Assembly (NCBI RefSeq): GCF_008923205.2 | Contig: NZ_WBMS02000008.1 | Location: forward strand, 124,001 to 188,000 | Length of the DNA: 64,000 nucleotides | Direction: 5' to 3' | Origin: Actinomadura physcomitrii | GTDB lineage: Bacteria; Actinomycetota; Actinomycetes; Streptosporangiales; Streptosporangiaceae | In this document: one piece after another, positions 18,568-26,936 of the stretch | Position numbering within the stretch: the stretch's first letter is position 1 | Layout of the letters: every line of letters starts with the position of its first letter | The notes under the pieces: model-generated | Told to the model about the DNA's origin: nothing | The model's database searches: none | Seen by the model: only the letters and a program-made list of their open reading frames with translations | Translations under genes and position numbers: made by a program

Positions 18568-18606
18568 GGGGTCAGCCTACCGGCTGCGAACATCGTGGCT
18601 GCCTCG

Positions 18607-18624
18607 CGCGTTAACGCGTAGGGT
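18607..18624 (+). promoter_or_regulatory. Palindrome abutting a -10-like element upstream of pspA
   Basis: A perfect 12-base palindrome CGCGTTAACGCG (18607-18618) is followed directly by TAGGGT (18619-18624), a good actinobacterial -10 hexamer. It lies about 75 bases before the pspA start. The position would let a bound protein control initiation. ClgR or another stress regulator is possible, but no -35 match is clear. Confidence 0.4.
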
Positions 18625-18698
18625 GATAAGAACCCCAGCAGTGGTCATTGAGCCCAGTATGCGACTGAGGCACAGCACGAAGGGACCGGCGCCGCGCG

Positions 18699-19508
18699 AT
18701 GAGCGTGATGAAAAGAATGTCGATGATCTTCAAGGCCAAGGCCAACAAGGCCCTGGACCGGGCCGAGGATCCTCGCGAGACGCTCGACTACTCCTACCAG
18801 CGCCAGCTGGAGATGCTGCAGAAGGTCCGTCGGGGGGTCGCCGATGTCGCCACCTCGCGCAAGCGTCTCGAGCTGCAGATCAACCAGCTCGAGCAGCAGC
18901 AGAACAAGCTGACCGACCAGGGCAAGAAGGCGCTGCAGGTGGGCCGCGAGGACCTCGCCCGCGAGGCGCTGACCCGCCGGTCCGGGCTGGACTCCCAGCT
19001 CAACGACCTGCGCGCGCAGTACCAGCAGCTGCAGGGCGAGGAGGAGAAGCTGACGCTCGCCTCCCAGCGGCTGCAGGCCAAGGTCGACTCCTTCCGCACC
19101 CGCAAGGAGACGATCAAGGCGACGTACACCGCCGCCGAGGCGCAGACCAAGATCAACGAGGCGTTCTCCGGCATCTCCGAGGAGATGGGCGACGTCGGCC
19201 TGGCGATCCAGCGCGCCGAGGAGAAGACCGAGAACATGAAGGCGCGCGCCGGCGCCATCGACGAGCTGCTCGCCTCCGGGGCGCTCGAGGACTTCTCCGG
19301 CCCCCGCGACGACATCCAGGCCGAGCTCGACCGGATGGGCTCCGGCCCCGGCGTCGACCTCGAGCTGGAGCGGCTGAAGGCCGAACTCGGCCAGGGCCCG
19401 GCGCCCAAGGAGCTGAACCAGGGCTCGCCCACCGCCCAGCCGCAGCAGCACCAGCAGGACGCCCCGCAGCAGGCCCCGTGGCCGCAGCAGCCCGGGGGTG
19501 CGCAGTGA
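18699..19508 (+). CDS. pspA: PspA/IM30 (Vipp1-like) membrane stress protein
   Basis: A 269-residue coiled-coil protein that polymerises on stressed membranes. The N-terminal amphipathic helix (MKRMSMIFKAKANKAL) and the ETLDYSYQRQLEML start of the long heptad region are typical. A Gln/Pro-rich tail (many Gln from residue ~245) extends past the usual core. It is the first gene of the pspA-pspAA unit, and its stop overlaps the pspAA GTG. Confidence 0.93.
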   Translation: MSVMKRMSMIFKAKANKALDRAEDPRETLDYSYQRQLEMLQKVRRGVADVATSRKRLELQINQLEQQQNKLTDQGKKALQVGREDLAREALTRRSGLDSQLNDLRAQYQQLQGEEEKLTLASQRLQAKVDSFRTRKETIKATYTAAEAQTKINEAFSGISEEMGDVGLAIQRAEEKTENMKARAGAIDELLASGALEDFSGPRDDIQAELDRMGSGPGVDLELERLKAELGQGPAPKELNQGSPTAQPQQHQQDAPQQAPWPQQPGGAQ

Positions 19509-19783
19509 TCGTCCGCCTCATGGGCGAGGGGCAGCTGGACGTCGCCGACGGCGACCTGGCGGCGCTCAACACCCTCGACGGCGAACTCGAGTCGGCCATC
19601 GAGACCGGCGACGAGACGGCGTTCCGCGCCGCGCTGCACGCCCTGCTGGAGAGCGTGCGCAAGGTCGGCAAGCCGCTGCCGGCCGACAGCCTGGCCCCGT
19701 CGGAGCTGATCCTGCCGCCGGCGGACGCGGCGATCGACGAGGTGCGCGCCATGCTCGGCGACGAGGGGCTGATCCCGGACTAG
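19505..19783 (+). CDS. pspAA: PspA-associated protein PspAA
   Basis: A 92-residue acidic protein of the PspAA family (starts VIVRLMGEGQ, then LNTLDGELESAIE). It is the regular companion of actinobacterial and archaeal PspA. A GTGA overlap with pspA shows translational coupling. It has no membrane segment. Its exact role is unknown; it is proposed to modulate PspA oligomers or partner proteins. Confidence 0.85.
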   Translation: MIVRLMGEGQLDVADGDLAALNTLDGELESAIETGDETAFRAALHALLESVRKVGKPLPADSLAPSELILPPADAAIDEVRAMLGDEGLIPD

Positions 19784-19785
19784 TT

Positions 19786-19813
19786 CCCTGGCCGCCAGGC
19801 CGGGCGGCCAGGG
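19786..19813 (+). terminator. Hairpin terminator after pspAA
   Basis: An 11-bp perfect stem (19786-19796 with 19803-19813) and six-base loop start three bases after the pspAA stop. It separates pspA-pspAA from htpX-pspAB, which has its own A-rich leader. Confidence 0.7.
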
Positions 19814-19926
19814 ACCGGTCGTCCTCCAGGGCGATGCGCGCGGGACTCCGGCGGTGCCCGGCACAAAACCCGGGGCTCGCGCGTTCACACAAGTGAATCG
19901 GGGAAAGAAAAACTGGGGGTTGCCGG

Positions 19927-20844
19927 ATGGCCTCGACGCGTTACGCCTCTGACCGGGGGCTGACGTCACGCATGCTCGTGACCATGTTCCTGCTGGGGCT
20001 GGTCTACGTCGTCTTCGTGACGGCGTTCTTCGTGATCTCTCCGCAGTTCGGGGCGATCGCCCTCGTCATCGCGCTGGCGTTCCTGTTCGCGCAGTACTTC
20101 TTCTCCGACAAGCTGACGATGTTCGCCATGCACGGCCGGACCGTCTCGCCGGAGGAGGCGCCCGAGCTGCACGGCGTGATCGACCGGATCTGCGCCATGT
20201 CGGACGCGCCGAAGCCGCGCGTCGCCGTCGCCGACACCGACGTGCCGAACGCGTTCGCGACCGGCCGCAACCAGAAGAAGGCCGTGGTCTGCGTGACCAC
20301 CGGGCTGCTGCGCCGGCTCGACCCGGTCGAGCTGGAGGGCGTGCTCGCGCACGAGATGGCGCACGTCGCGCACAAGGACGTCGCGGTCATGACGATCGCC
20401 TCGTTCCTCGGCATCTGCGCCGGTCTGATCACCCGGTTCGGCCTCGAGTGGGGCCTGTGGGGCGGCTTCAACCGCCGCGACAACGACCAGAACACCGGGA
20501 TGATCCTGCTCGCCGTGGTAGCGGTCAGCGCCGTCGCCTACGCGGTCAGCTTCCTGCTCACCCGGGCGCTGTCGCGCTACCGGGAGCTGTCGGCCGACCG
20601 GGCCGCCGCGCTGCTGACCGGCCGCCCGTCCGCGTTGGCCAGCGCGCTGACGAAGGTGTCCGGCGAGATCGCCCGGATTCCGACCAACGATCTGCGGCAG
20701 GCGCAGGCGTTCAACGCCTTCTTCTTCACCCCGGCGTTCGGCAAGGGCTTCACCATCTCGCACCTGTTCTCCACCCACCCGTCGCTGGACAGGCGGCTCG
20801 CGCAGCTGTCGAAGATCTCCGACCAGCTCAGCAGGGGAGTCTGA
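19927..20844 (+). CDS. htpX: HtpX-like membrane zinc metalloprotease (M48B)
   Basis: A 305-residue integral membrane protease for damaged membrane proteins. Two hydrophobic N-terminal helices are followed by the zinc motif HEMAHVAHKD (first His near residue 142), two more helices and the Glu ligand in YRELSADRAAALLTG. It ends with SHLFSTHPSLDRRLAQL, typical of HtpX. It sits three bases before pspAB in a known actinobacterial psp-linked arrangement. A TTCAC-ACAA-GTGAA inverted repeat (19884-19897) lies in its leader. Confidence 0.93.
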   Translation: MASTRYASDRGLTSRMLVTMFLLGLVYVVFVTAFFVISPQFGAIALVIALAFLFAQYFFSDKLTMFAMHGRTVSPEEAPELHGVIDRICAMSDAPKPRVAVADTDVPNAFATGRNQKKAVVCVTTGLLRRLDPVELEGVLAHEMAHVAHKDVAVMTIASFLGICAGLITRFGLEWGLWGGFNRRDNDQNTGMILLAVVAVSAVAYAVSFLLTRALSRYRELSADRAAALLTGRPSALASALTKVSGEIARIPTNDLRQAQAFNAFFFTPAFGKGFTISHLFSTHPSLDRRLAQLSKISDQLSRGV

Positions 20845-20847
20845 TCC

Positions 20848-21417
20848 GTGGGTTTCCTGGACACGCTGCTCGGCCGGTCCAAGCCGGTCAAGCCGGACCT
20901 GGACCGGCTCTTCGGGCTGTCCACGGCCGCGATCACGCTGGAGGCCGCCACGGGGTTCACGCCGACCGGCCTCGGCTCGGTCTGCTTCCGGGCGGCCGAG
21001 GGCGGCGCGTTCGCGCGGCTGCAGGCCGAGGTCCAGGAGCTGCTGGACGCCGACGAGGGCCCCAAGGTCGAGATCAGCAACGATTCCTACGGGTACACGT
21101 GGCTGCTCGCGACGCACCCGCCGGAGGAGCTGCCCGACCTGGTCACCGACCTGCACGCGGTGAACTCCACGCTGGAGTCCGGCGGGTTCGGCCCGCACCT
21201 GCTGTGCTCGCTGGCCGGCTTCCGCGGCCCGGACGGGCAGCGGCTCGCGCTCGTCTACCTGTACAAGCGCGGCACCTTCTACCCGTTCGCGCCGCTGCCC
21301 GGAGACAAGCGCGACAACGCGCTGGAGCTCCAGGTGCGCGGCGCGGTCGGCGCCGACCTGCCCTTCGAGCAGGACCTCGGCCGCTGGTTCCCGGTATGGG
21401 GCGCCCCCGGCCTGTGA
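20848..21417 (+). CDS. pspAB: PspA-associated protein PspAB
   Basis: A 189-residue soluble protein beginning with a GTG (MGFLDTLLGRSK). It contains SVCFRAAEGGAFARLQAEVQ and YKRGTFYPFAPLPG, which match the PspAB family found beside PspA and HtpX in actinobacteria. It has no known enzymatic motif. It is cotranscribed with htpX (three-base gap). Confidence 0.82.
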   Translation: MGFLDTLLGRSKPVKPDLDRLFGLSTAAITLEAATGFTPTGLGSVCFRAAEGGAFARLQAEVQELLDADEGPKVEISNDSYGYTWLLATHPPEELPDLVTDLHAVNSTLESGGFGPHLLCSLAGFRGPDGQRLALVYLYKRGTFYPFAPLPGDKRDNALELQVRGAVGADLPFEQDLGRWFPVWGAPGL

Positions 21418-21513
21418 CGCCTCCCGGAACCCGTTCCGAAACGCCCTGATCCATGTTCCGATGCGGGGTATGTCTGTGATCTGAAGCCACGGTCGGTTCA
21501 TGCGGGAGGCGTA

Positions 21514-22296
21514 ATGACCGGACGTCCCTGGGACCATGCCCGCCACTGCGACGCGCTGGAGGCGGAGGCCGCCGCGTTCGCCGAGGTCGCGGCGGGCGCC
21601 GATCTCGAGGAGGACGTGCCGTCCTGTCCCGGCTGGTCGGTCGCCGAGCTGGTCCGCCACCTCGGCGCCATACACCGGTGGGCGGGCGGCACCGTCCGGG
21701 TGGGCGCCCCGCGCCGGCTGAGCCTGCGCGAGCTGGGCGTCTCGTTCCCGGTGGTCCCGGGCGACCACCTGCCCTGGTACGAGGAGGGCGCGCGGCGGCT
21801 GCTGGAGATCCTGCGGGCCGCCGACCCGGACGCGCCCGTGTGGGCCTGGGGCGTCGACCAGCACGCCCGGTTCTGGTCGCGGCGGATGCTGTTCGAGACC
21901 GCCGTGCACCGCGCCGACCTGGAGATCGCGTGCGGCCGGGTGCCCGCCGTCGCGCCCGAGGCGGCCGCCGACGGGATGGACGAGCTGCTGGAGAATCTGG
22001 AGCGGGCCGCCGCGTTCGCGCCCAAGGTCGAGAACCTGCGCGGCGACGGCGAGGTCCTCGCCTTCGACGCCGCCGACCTCGGCTCCCGCCGGCTGCTCCG
22101 GCTCCTGCCGGACCGCTTCGAGTGGACCCGCCACGACGGCGGCGAGAACGCCGGCGGCGCCGACGCGACGGTCCGCGGCAGCGCCTCCGACGTCTTCCTG
22201 TTCCTGTGGGGCCGCCGCAAACTCGGCGACCCCGCCCTGGAGTTCACCGGTGACGACGACCTGCTCGTCCACTGGGTGGAGAACTCTGCGATCTAG
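21514..22296 (+). CDS. Maleylpyruvate isomerase family mycothiol-dependent enzyme
   Basis: A 260-residue DinB/MDMPI-fold protein. The N-terminal metal-binding helix bundle has SCPGWSVAELVRHLGAIHRW, with a His of the DinB-type triad. The C-terminal part (FTGDDDLLVHWVENSAI) resembles the MDMPI C-domain. Family members use mycothiol as a cofactor or transfer it; the specific substrate is unknown. The ATG at 21514 follows GGAGG. It supports an organism that makes mycothiol. Confidence 0.88.
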   Translation: MTGRPWDHARHCDALEAEAAAFAEVAAGADLEEDVPSCPGWSVAELVRHLGAIHRWAGGTVRVGAPRRLSLRELGVSFPVVPGDHLPWYEEGARRLLEILRAADPDAPVWAWGVDQHARFWSRRMLFETAVHRADLEIACGRVPAVAPEAAADGMDELLENLERAAAFAPKVENLRGDGEVLAFDAADLGSRRLLRLLPDRFEWTRHDGGENAGGADATVRGSASDVFLFLWGRRKLGDPALEFTGDDDLLVHWVENSAI

Positions 22297-22298
22297 AT

Positions 22299-23453
22299 CT
22301 ACGGAAGCGCGAGCATCCGGTCGAGGGCGGCGCGGGCGTTGCGGGCGGTGTCCTCGTCGACGGTGATCACGTTCTCGGCCTCGCCGCGCACCAGCGACTC
22401 CAGCGACAGGACCAGGTGCGGCAGGTCGATGCGGTTCATCGTGGAGCAGTAGCAGACGGTCTTGTCGAGGAACATGACGTTCTTGTCCGGGTGGGCGTTC
22501 GCGAGGCGCCGGACGAGGTTCAGTTCGGTGCCGACGGCCCACGACGTGCCGGGCTCGGCGGCCTCGATCGTCTTGATGATGTACTCGGTCGAGCCGATCT
22601 GGTCGGCGGCGGTGACGACCTCGTGCCGGCATTCGGGGTGGACGAGGACGTTGACGCCGGGCACGCGGGCGCGGACCTCGTCCACCGACTCCTTGCTGAA
22701 CCGGCCGTGCACCGAGCAGTGCCCGCGCCAGAGGATCATCCTGGCGTCGCGGAGCTGCTGGTGGGTGAGACCGCCCTCGCGGCGGTGCGGGCTGTAGACG
22801 ACGCAGTCGTCCAGCGAGAAGCCCATCTCCAGGACGGCGGTGTTGCGGCCGAGGTGCTGGTCGGGCAGGAACAGCACCTTCTTCCCCTTGGAGTAGGCCC
22901 AGTCCAGGGCGCGCTTGGCGTTGGACGAGGTGCACACCACGCCGCCGTGCCGGCCGACGAAGCCCTTGATGTCGGCCGAGGAGTTCATGTACGTGACCGG
23001 GACGACCTCGTCGGCGACCCCCGCGTCCTCCAGGACGTCCCAGCACTCCTCGACCTGGTCGAAGGTCGCCATGTCGGCCATGGAGCAGCCGGCGCCGAGG
23101 TCGGGCAGGATCACCTTCTGGTGCGGCGCGGTGAGGATGTCGGCGGACTCGGCCATGAAGTGCACGCCGCAGAACACGATGTAGGGCGCCTCGGGCCGGG
23201 CGGCGGCCTGCTGCGCGAGCTTGAACGAGTCGCCGGTGACGTCGGCGAACTGGATGACCTCGTCGCGCTGGTAGTGGTGGCCGAGGACGAACACCTGGTC
23301 GCCGAGGGCGGCCTTGGCGGCGCCGGCCCGCTCGACCAGCGCGGGGTCGGACGCGGGCGGCAGCTCGCCGGGGCAGTCCACACCGCGCTCGCTCGCCGGG
23401 TCGGAGCCCTCGCCGAGGAGCAGCAGCGGAAGGTCGCGCACTGGGGTGGACAC
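22299..23453 (-). CDS. nadA: Quinolinate synthase NadA
   Basis: A 384-residue [4Fe-4S] enzyme condensing iminoaspartate with dihydroxyacetone phosphate in NAD biosynthesis. The three cluster cysteines are seen in DLGAGCSMAD, HPECRHE and CYCSTMN. Substrate motifs VLGHHYQRDE and VTYMNSSADIK are intact. The GTG at 23453 has GGAGGGAG upstream. nadB and nadC are not adjacent. Two inverted repeats lie just upstream (see the regulatory feature). Confidence 0.96.
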   Translation of the reverse strand: MSTPVRDLPLLLLGEGSDPASERGVDCPGELPPASDPALVERAGAAKAALGDQVFVLGHHYQRDEVIQFADVTGDSFKLAQQAAARPEAPYIVFCGVHFMAESADILTAPHQKVILPDLGAGCSMADMATFDQVEECWDVLEDAGVADEVVPVTYMNSSADIKGFVGRHGGVVCTSSNAKRALDWAYSKGKKVLFLPDQHLGRNTAVLEMGFSLDDCVVYSPHRREGGLTHQQLRDARMILWRGHCSVHGRFSKESVDEVRARVPGVNVLVHPECRHEVVTAADQIGSTEYIIKTIEAAEPGTSWAVGTELNLVRRLANAHPDKNVMFLDKTVCYCSTMNRIDLPHLVLSLESLVRGEAENVITVDEDTARNARAALDRMLALP

Positions 23454-23481
23454 GGGAGTCTCCCTCCTGCGACGGGACTTA

Positions 23482-23514
23482 TCGTCGCTCTGACGACTAA
23501 TGATGGCACATCAT
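23482..23514 (-). promoter_or_regulatory. Two adjacent inverted repeats upstream of nadA (candidate operator)
   Basis: TCGTC-N5-GACGA (23482-23496) and ATGATG-GCA-CATCAT (23500-23514) are perfect short inverted repeats three bases apart, 29-61 bases before the nadA start. On the minus strand this patch is also the most A/T-rich stretch near the gene, so it overlaps the likely promoter. An NAD-responsive repressor is plausible; the protein is unknown. Confidence 0.45.
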
Positions 23515-23689
23515 CGTCGCGCGGGCGGTGTGACGTAGGACGCACCGCTCCCCGGCGTTAAAGATGGGCGATACGCGGAATGGGTCTGTGCCGAGGTACG
23601 TTGTCCTACGGGAAGAGGCGTAAGTCGTCCTCGAGGACGAGCGACAGTCCGCCGCAGCCGCGGCGCAGCGAGACCCGGGAGCTGAACAC

Positions 23690-24052
23690 ATGACGGTTTC
23701 AGGCGAGACCACGCAGGAGACCACGCAGCAGGGCGTCATCCTCACCGACGCCGCCGCCGAGAAGGCCAGGGGCCTGCTCGAGCAGGAGGGCCGCGACGAC
23801 CTTGCGCTGCGTGTCGCCGTGCAGCCGGGCGGCTGCTCCGGCCTGATCTACCAGCTCTTCTTCGACGAGCGGGAGATGGACGGAGACCAGGTCCAGGACT
23901 TCGGCGGGCTGAACGTGCGCGTCGACCGGATGAGCGCGCCCTACCTCACCGGCGCCACCATCGACTTCGTCGACACGATCGAGAAGCAGGGCTTCACGAT
24001 CGACAACCCGAACGCGTCGGGCTCCTGCGCCTGCGGCGACTCCTTCAACTGA
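23690..24052 (+). CDS. erpA: HesB/IscA/ErpA-type iron-sulfur carrier
   Basis: A 120-residue A-type carrier that delivers Fe-S clusters. The three conserved cysteines are Cys49 (QPGGCSGLIY) and Cys113/Cys115 (GSCACGDSF). The first ~17 residues are a Thr/Gln-rich extension. It diverges from nadA, itself an Fe-S enzyme, so a supply link is possible. The M. tuberculosis orthologue Rv2204c is in the same neighbourhood. Confidence 0.93.
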   Translation: MTVSGETTQETTQQGVILTDAAAEKARGLLEQEGRDDLALRVAVQPGGCSGLIYQLFFDEREMDGDQVQDFGGLNVRVDRMSAPYLTGATIDFVDTIEKQGFTIDNPNASGSCACGDSFN

Positions 24053-24059
24053 CGGAGCA

Positions 24060-24117
24060 CCGCCGGCCCGCGGGCCGGCGGAGGGGCGGCCGGGCGACAC
24101 GTCCGGGCCGCCCCTTT
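24060..24117 (+). terminator. Double hairpin terminator after the IscA-type gene
   Basis: A perfect 22-base GC palindrome (24060-24081) is followed directly by a second hairpin with arms 24082-24091 and 24106-24115, ending in TTT (24115-24117). Together they form a strong intrinsic terminator. Confidence 0.75.
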
Positions 24118-24240
24118 CGCATGCCCGCACTGCCCCGCCGGGGTGCGCACCCGCCGCGTCATGTGGTCCGATGGGAAGTAGTCTTTCCGGGTTCACACAG
24201 CCGGTGACAAGCCGGACGACCGCGACGAGGAGAGCGACGC

Positions 24241-25227
24241 GTGCGCATCGCCGTGACCGGATCCATTGCGACCGACCATCTGATGACCTTCCCCGGAAGG
24301 TTCTCCGACCAGCTCCTGCCCGACCAGCTCGACAGGGTCTCGCTGTCCTTCCTGGTGGACGAGCTGGAGATCCGCCGCGGCGGCGTCGCCGCGAACATCT
24401 GCTTCGGGATGGGCAGCCTCGGCAAGGAGTCGATCCTCGTCGGGTCCGTCGGCGACGACTTCGCCGACTACCGCTCCTGGCTGGACCGGCACGGCGTCGA
24501 CACCGCCTCCGTGCACGTGTCCGAGCTGCACCACACCGCCCGGTTCCTGTGCACCACCGACCAGGACCAGAACCAGATCGCGTCCTTCTACACCGGCGCG
24601 ATGAGCGAGGCCCGCTCCATCGAGCTCGGCCCGGTCGCCGAGCGCGTCGGCGGCCTCGACCTCGTGCTGATCAGCGCGAACGACCCCGAGGCGATGCTCC
24701 GGCACACCGACGAGTGCCGCTCGCGCGGCATCGCGTTCGCCGCCGACCCGTCCCAGCAGCTCGCCCGGATGGACGGCGCGGACGTGCGCCGCCTCCTCGA
24801 CGGGGCCGCGTACCTGTTCAGCAACGAGTACGAGAAGGCGCTGTTCGAGGAGAAGACCGGCTGGTCCGGCGAGGAGGTGCTGTCGCGGGTCGGCATCCGC
24901 GTCACCACCCTCGGCGCCAAGGGCGTCGTCATCGACCGGCAGGGGGAGGAGGGCCTGCACGTGCCCTGCGTCCCGGTGGAGAAGGTCGTGGACCCGACCG
25001 GCGTCGGCGACGCGTTCCGCTCCGGGTTCCTGTCGGCGACGGCGTGGGGCCTGCCGCTGGAGCGCGCCGCGCAGGTCGGCAGCACCGTCGCCGCGCACGC
25101 GCTGGAGGCCGCCGGCCCGCAGGAGTACACCCTCTCGCGGCGGGCGTTCCTCGACCGGCTCGCCTCCGCCTACGGCGCCGCCGCGGCCGCCGACGTCGAG
25201 CCGCACCTCGCCTGCCCCAACCCGTGA
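24241..25227 (+). CDS. PfkB family sugar/adenosine kinase (AdoK/CbhK-like)
   Basis: A 328-residue ribokinase-fold enzyme. The N-terminal GSIATDHLMTFPG and RRGGVAANICFGM bind substrate; the C-terminal DPTGVGDAFRSGF holds the catalytic Asp and anion hole (near residue 256). It resembles M. tuberculosis Rv2202c, an adenosine kinase, which lies in the equivalent position. Adenosine is thus the likely substrate, though other nucleosides or sugars cannot be excluded. The GTG start at 24241 follows GAGGAGAG. Confidence 0.88.
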   Translation: MRIAVTGSIATDHLMTFPGRFSDQLLPDQLDRVSLSFLVDELEIRRGGVAANICFGMGSLGKESILVGSVGDDFADYRSWLDRHGVDTASVHVSELHHTARFLCTTDQDQNQIASFYTGAMSEARSIELGPVAERVGGLDLVLISANDPEAMLRHTDECRSRGIAFAADPSQQLARMDGADVRRLLDGAAYLFSNEYEKALFEEKTGWSGEEVLSRVGIRVTTLGAKGVVIDRQGEEGLHVPCVPVEKVVDPTGVGDAFRSGFLSATAWGLPLERAAQVGSTVAAHALEAAGPQEYTLSRRAFLDRLASAYGAAAAADVEPHLACPNP

Positions 25228-25274
25228 CCGGCGCGCCGCGGGGGCCGGCGCGGGCCCCCGCGGCGAGGCGGCCG

Positions 25275-25583
25275 TCAGTACGTCCGGCGGATGTGGAAGC
25301 CCCAGCCGCCCTGCGGGAGCGTCTCCTCGCGGACGAAGTCCTGCGACTTCATCCGGCACCAGGCGGGCACGTCGGTGCGCGCGGCGGCGTCGTCGGCGAG
25401 GACCGCGATGACCTCGCCGACCGGGATCTCGCGGATCCGCTCCGCCAGCATGATGATCGGAATCGGGCACTTGCGGCCGAGCGCGTCGATGACCAGCGCC
25501 GGGGGAGGGCCGACGGGCTCGGCGGGGGGCGGGGCCGCCGGCGCGTTGGAGACTCCGCTCCTCGCGCGGCCTCGGAACCTCAT
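25275..25583 (-). CDS. TusA-family sulfur carrier protein
   Basis: A 102-residue protein with a ~25-residue Pro/Ala-rich leader and a TusA domain. The persulfide-accepting Cys39 is in the GRKCPIPI motif; AWCRMKSQDFV follows in the second half. It lies 64 bases after the cysteine desulfurase gene on the same strand, so it likely accepts sulfur from that enzyme. The final acceptor (thio-cofactor, tRNA or other) is not evident. Confidence 0.85.
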   Translation of the reverse strand: MRFRGRARSGVSNAPAAPPPAEPVGPPPALVIDALGRKCPIPIIMLAERIREIPVGEVIAVLADDAAARTDVPAWCRMKSQDFVREETLPQGGWGFHIRRTY

Positions 25584-25647
25584 GGGCGCGACCGCCTCCC
25601 TCTTTCGCCGGTACGGACTCGGTGTGGTGTTCTGCCGCGGGTGCCGG

Positions 25648-26808
25648 TCATGGGTCCAGCGCGTTCAGCGCCGTCCGGCGCAGCCGGGCCACGGTGCCGG
25701 GGAGGACGGTGAGGAACCGGTCGACATCGGCGGACGCGACGCCACGCGGCAGCGATACCCGCACGTTCCCATGGGTAATCACTCCCATCGCCTCGAGCAC
25801 ATGACTCGGACGCAGCGTATCGGCCGTGCACGAGCTGCCGGACGAAACGGCGAAACCCGCGCGGTCGAGTTCGGTCAGCAGCGCCTCGCCCTCCACGTAC
25901 AGGCAGGAGAACGTCACGATGTGCGGGAGCCGGCGGGCCGGGTCGCCGACGACCTCGACGTCCGGCACGGCCGCGGGCACCCGCTCGCGGATCCGGTCGA
26001 CGAGCCCCGCCAGCCGCGGCCCCTCGTCCCGCATGTCCGCGCGGAACGCCTCCAGCGCGGCGGCGGCCGCCACGACCGCCGGGACGTTCTCGAACCCGGG
26101 CACGCGGCGCGCCTCGCGCTCGTCGGCCGGCAGCGGGGAGCGCCACCGGGTGCCCTTGCGGACCGCGAGGACCCCGACGCCCGCGGGCCCGCCCCACTTG
26201 TGCGCGCTGCCGGCGAGCAGCGACCAGCCGCCCGGCACGTCCGCGCGGCCGAGCGACTGCGCGGCGTCGACGAACAGCGGCACGCCCGCCGCGCGGCACG
26301 CCTCGGCGACCTCCGTGACCGGCTGCACCGTCCCCACCTCGTGGTTCGCCGACTGCAGGCACGCCAGCGCGGTATCCGGACGCAGCGCCGCGGCGAACGC
26401 GGCCGGGTCGGCGCGCCCGGCCCGGTCGACCTCGACGACCGTGACCTCGCCGCCGTCCGCCTCGTGCAGCTCGGCGGCGTGCAGCACGCTGGAGTGCTCG
26501 ACCGCGCTCACCACCAGGTGGCGCCCGGCCCGCCGGCGCGCCTGGAGCCCCCCGAGGACCGCCAGGTGCACCGCCTGGGTGCCCGACGACGTGAACGACA
26601 CCTCGTCCGGGCGGGCGCCCAGGACGCCCGCGACGCGCGCGCGGGCCCGGTCCAGCAGCATGCGGGTGCTCCTCGCCCGCCCGTACAGCCTGGCGGGGTC
26701 GGCCCAGCCCGCGTCCAGCGCCTCCAGGAGCGCCGCCCGTGCCGCGGGATGCGGCGGCTCGGTGGAGGCGGCGTCGAAGTACCCGTCCGGCGCACTGGAG
26801 TCGGCCAC
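25648..26808 (-). CDS. Cysteine desulfurase (class V aminotransferase, NifS/IscS-like)
   Basis: A 386-residue PLP enzyme that releases sulfur from cysteine. The Schiff-base Lys is in SAHKWGGP (near residue 204). The persulfide Cys is in VSSGSSCTADTLRPS (near residue 327). The His in SAVEHSSVLHA stacks on PLP. It forms a two-gene unit with the TusA protein downstream and diverges from ctaC. It is not next to SUF genes, suggesting a dedicated sulfur-transfer role rather than bulk Fe-S assembly. Confidence 0.93.
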   Translation of the reverse strand: MADSSAPDGYFDAASTEPPHPAARAALLEALDAGWADPARLYGRARSTRMLLDRARARVAGVLGARPDEVSFTSSGTQAVHLAVLGGLQARRRAGRHLVVSAVEHSSVLHAAELHEADGGEVTVVEVDRAGRADPAAFAAALRPDTALACLQSANHEVGTVQPVTEVAEACRAAGVPLFVDAAQSLGRADVPGGWSLLAGSAHKWGGPAGVGVLAVRKGTRWRSPLPADEREARRVPGFENVPAVVAAAAALEAFRADMRDEGPRLAGLVDRIRERVPAAVPDVEVVGDPARRLPHIVTFSCLYVEGEALLTELDRAGFAVSSGSSCTADTLRPSHVLEAMGVITHGNVRVSLPRGVASADVDRFLTVLPGTVARLRRTALNALDP

Positions 26809-26849
26809 GCCAGCACACTAACCGGGCACCCGATCGGGGGTTCGCGCGC

Positions 26850-26864
26850 CCCTAGCGCTAGGGT
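26850..26864. promoter_or_regulatory. Palindromic -10-like element between the desulfurase gene and ctaC
   Basis: CCCTAGCGCTAGGG (26850-26863) is a perfect 14-base palindrome. Read rightwards it contains TAGGGT, a good actinobacterial -10 for ctaC; the other strand gives the mirror element for the desulfurase gene. It may be overlapping divergent promoters or an operator. Confidence 0.4.
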
Positions 26865-26936
26865 GTCCACCACACGTGTAACAACTGATCTCACCGCCCG
26901 GGTCGACCGGGCTTTCATCCGTGGGGAAGGCATTCC

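Noticed and set aside
18560..18698. Coding extension of the PspAA frame upstream of pspA
   Set aside because: The frame is open by chance; homology and a GTGA overlap place the PspAA start at 19505.
19966..23046. A 1026-residue minus-strand frame across htpX, pspAB and the MDMPI gene
   Set aside because: It is antisense to several well-supported genes and low in complexity; only its end coincides with shadow of nadA.
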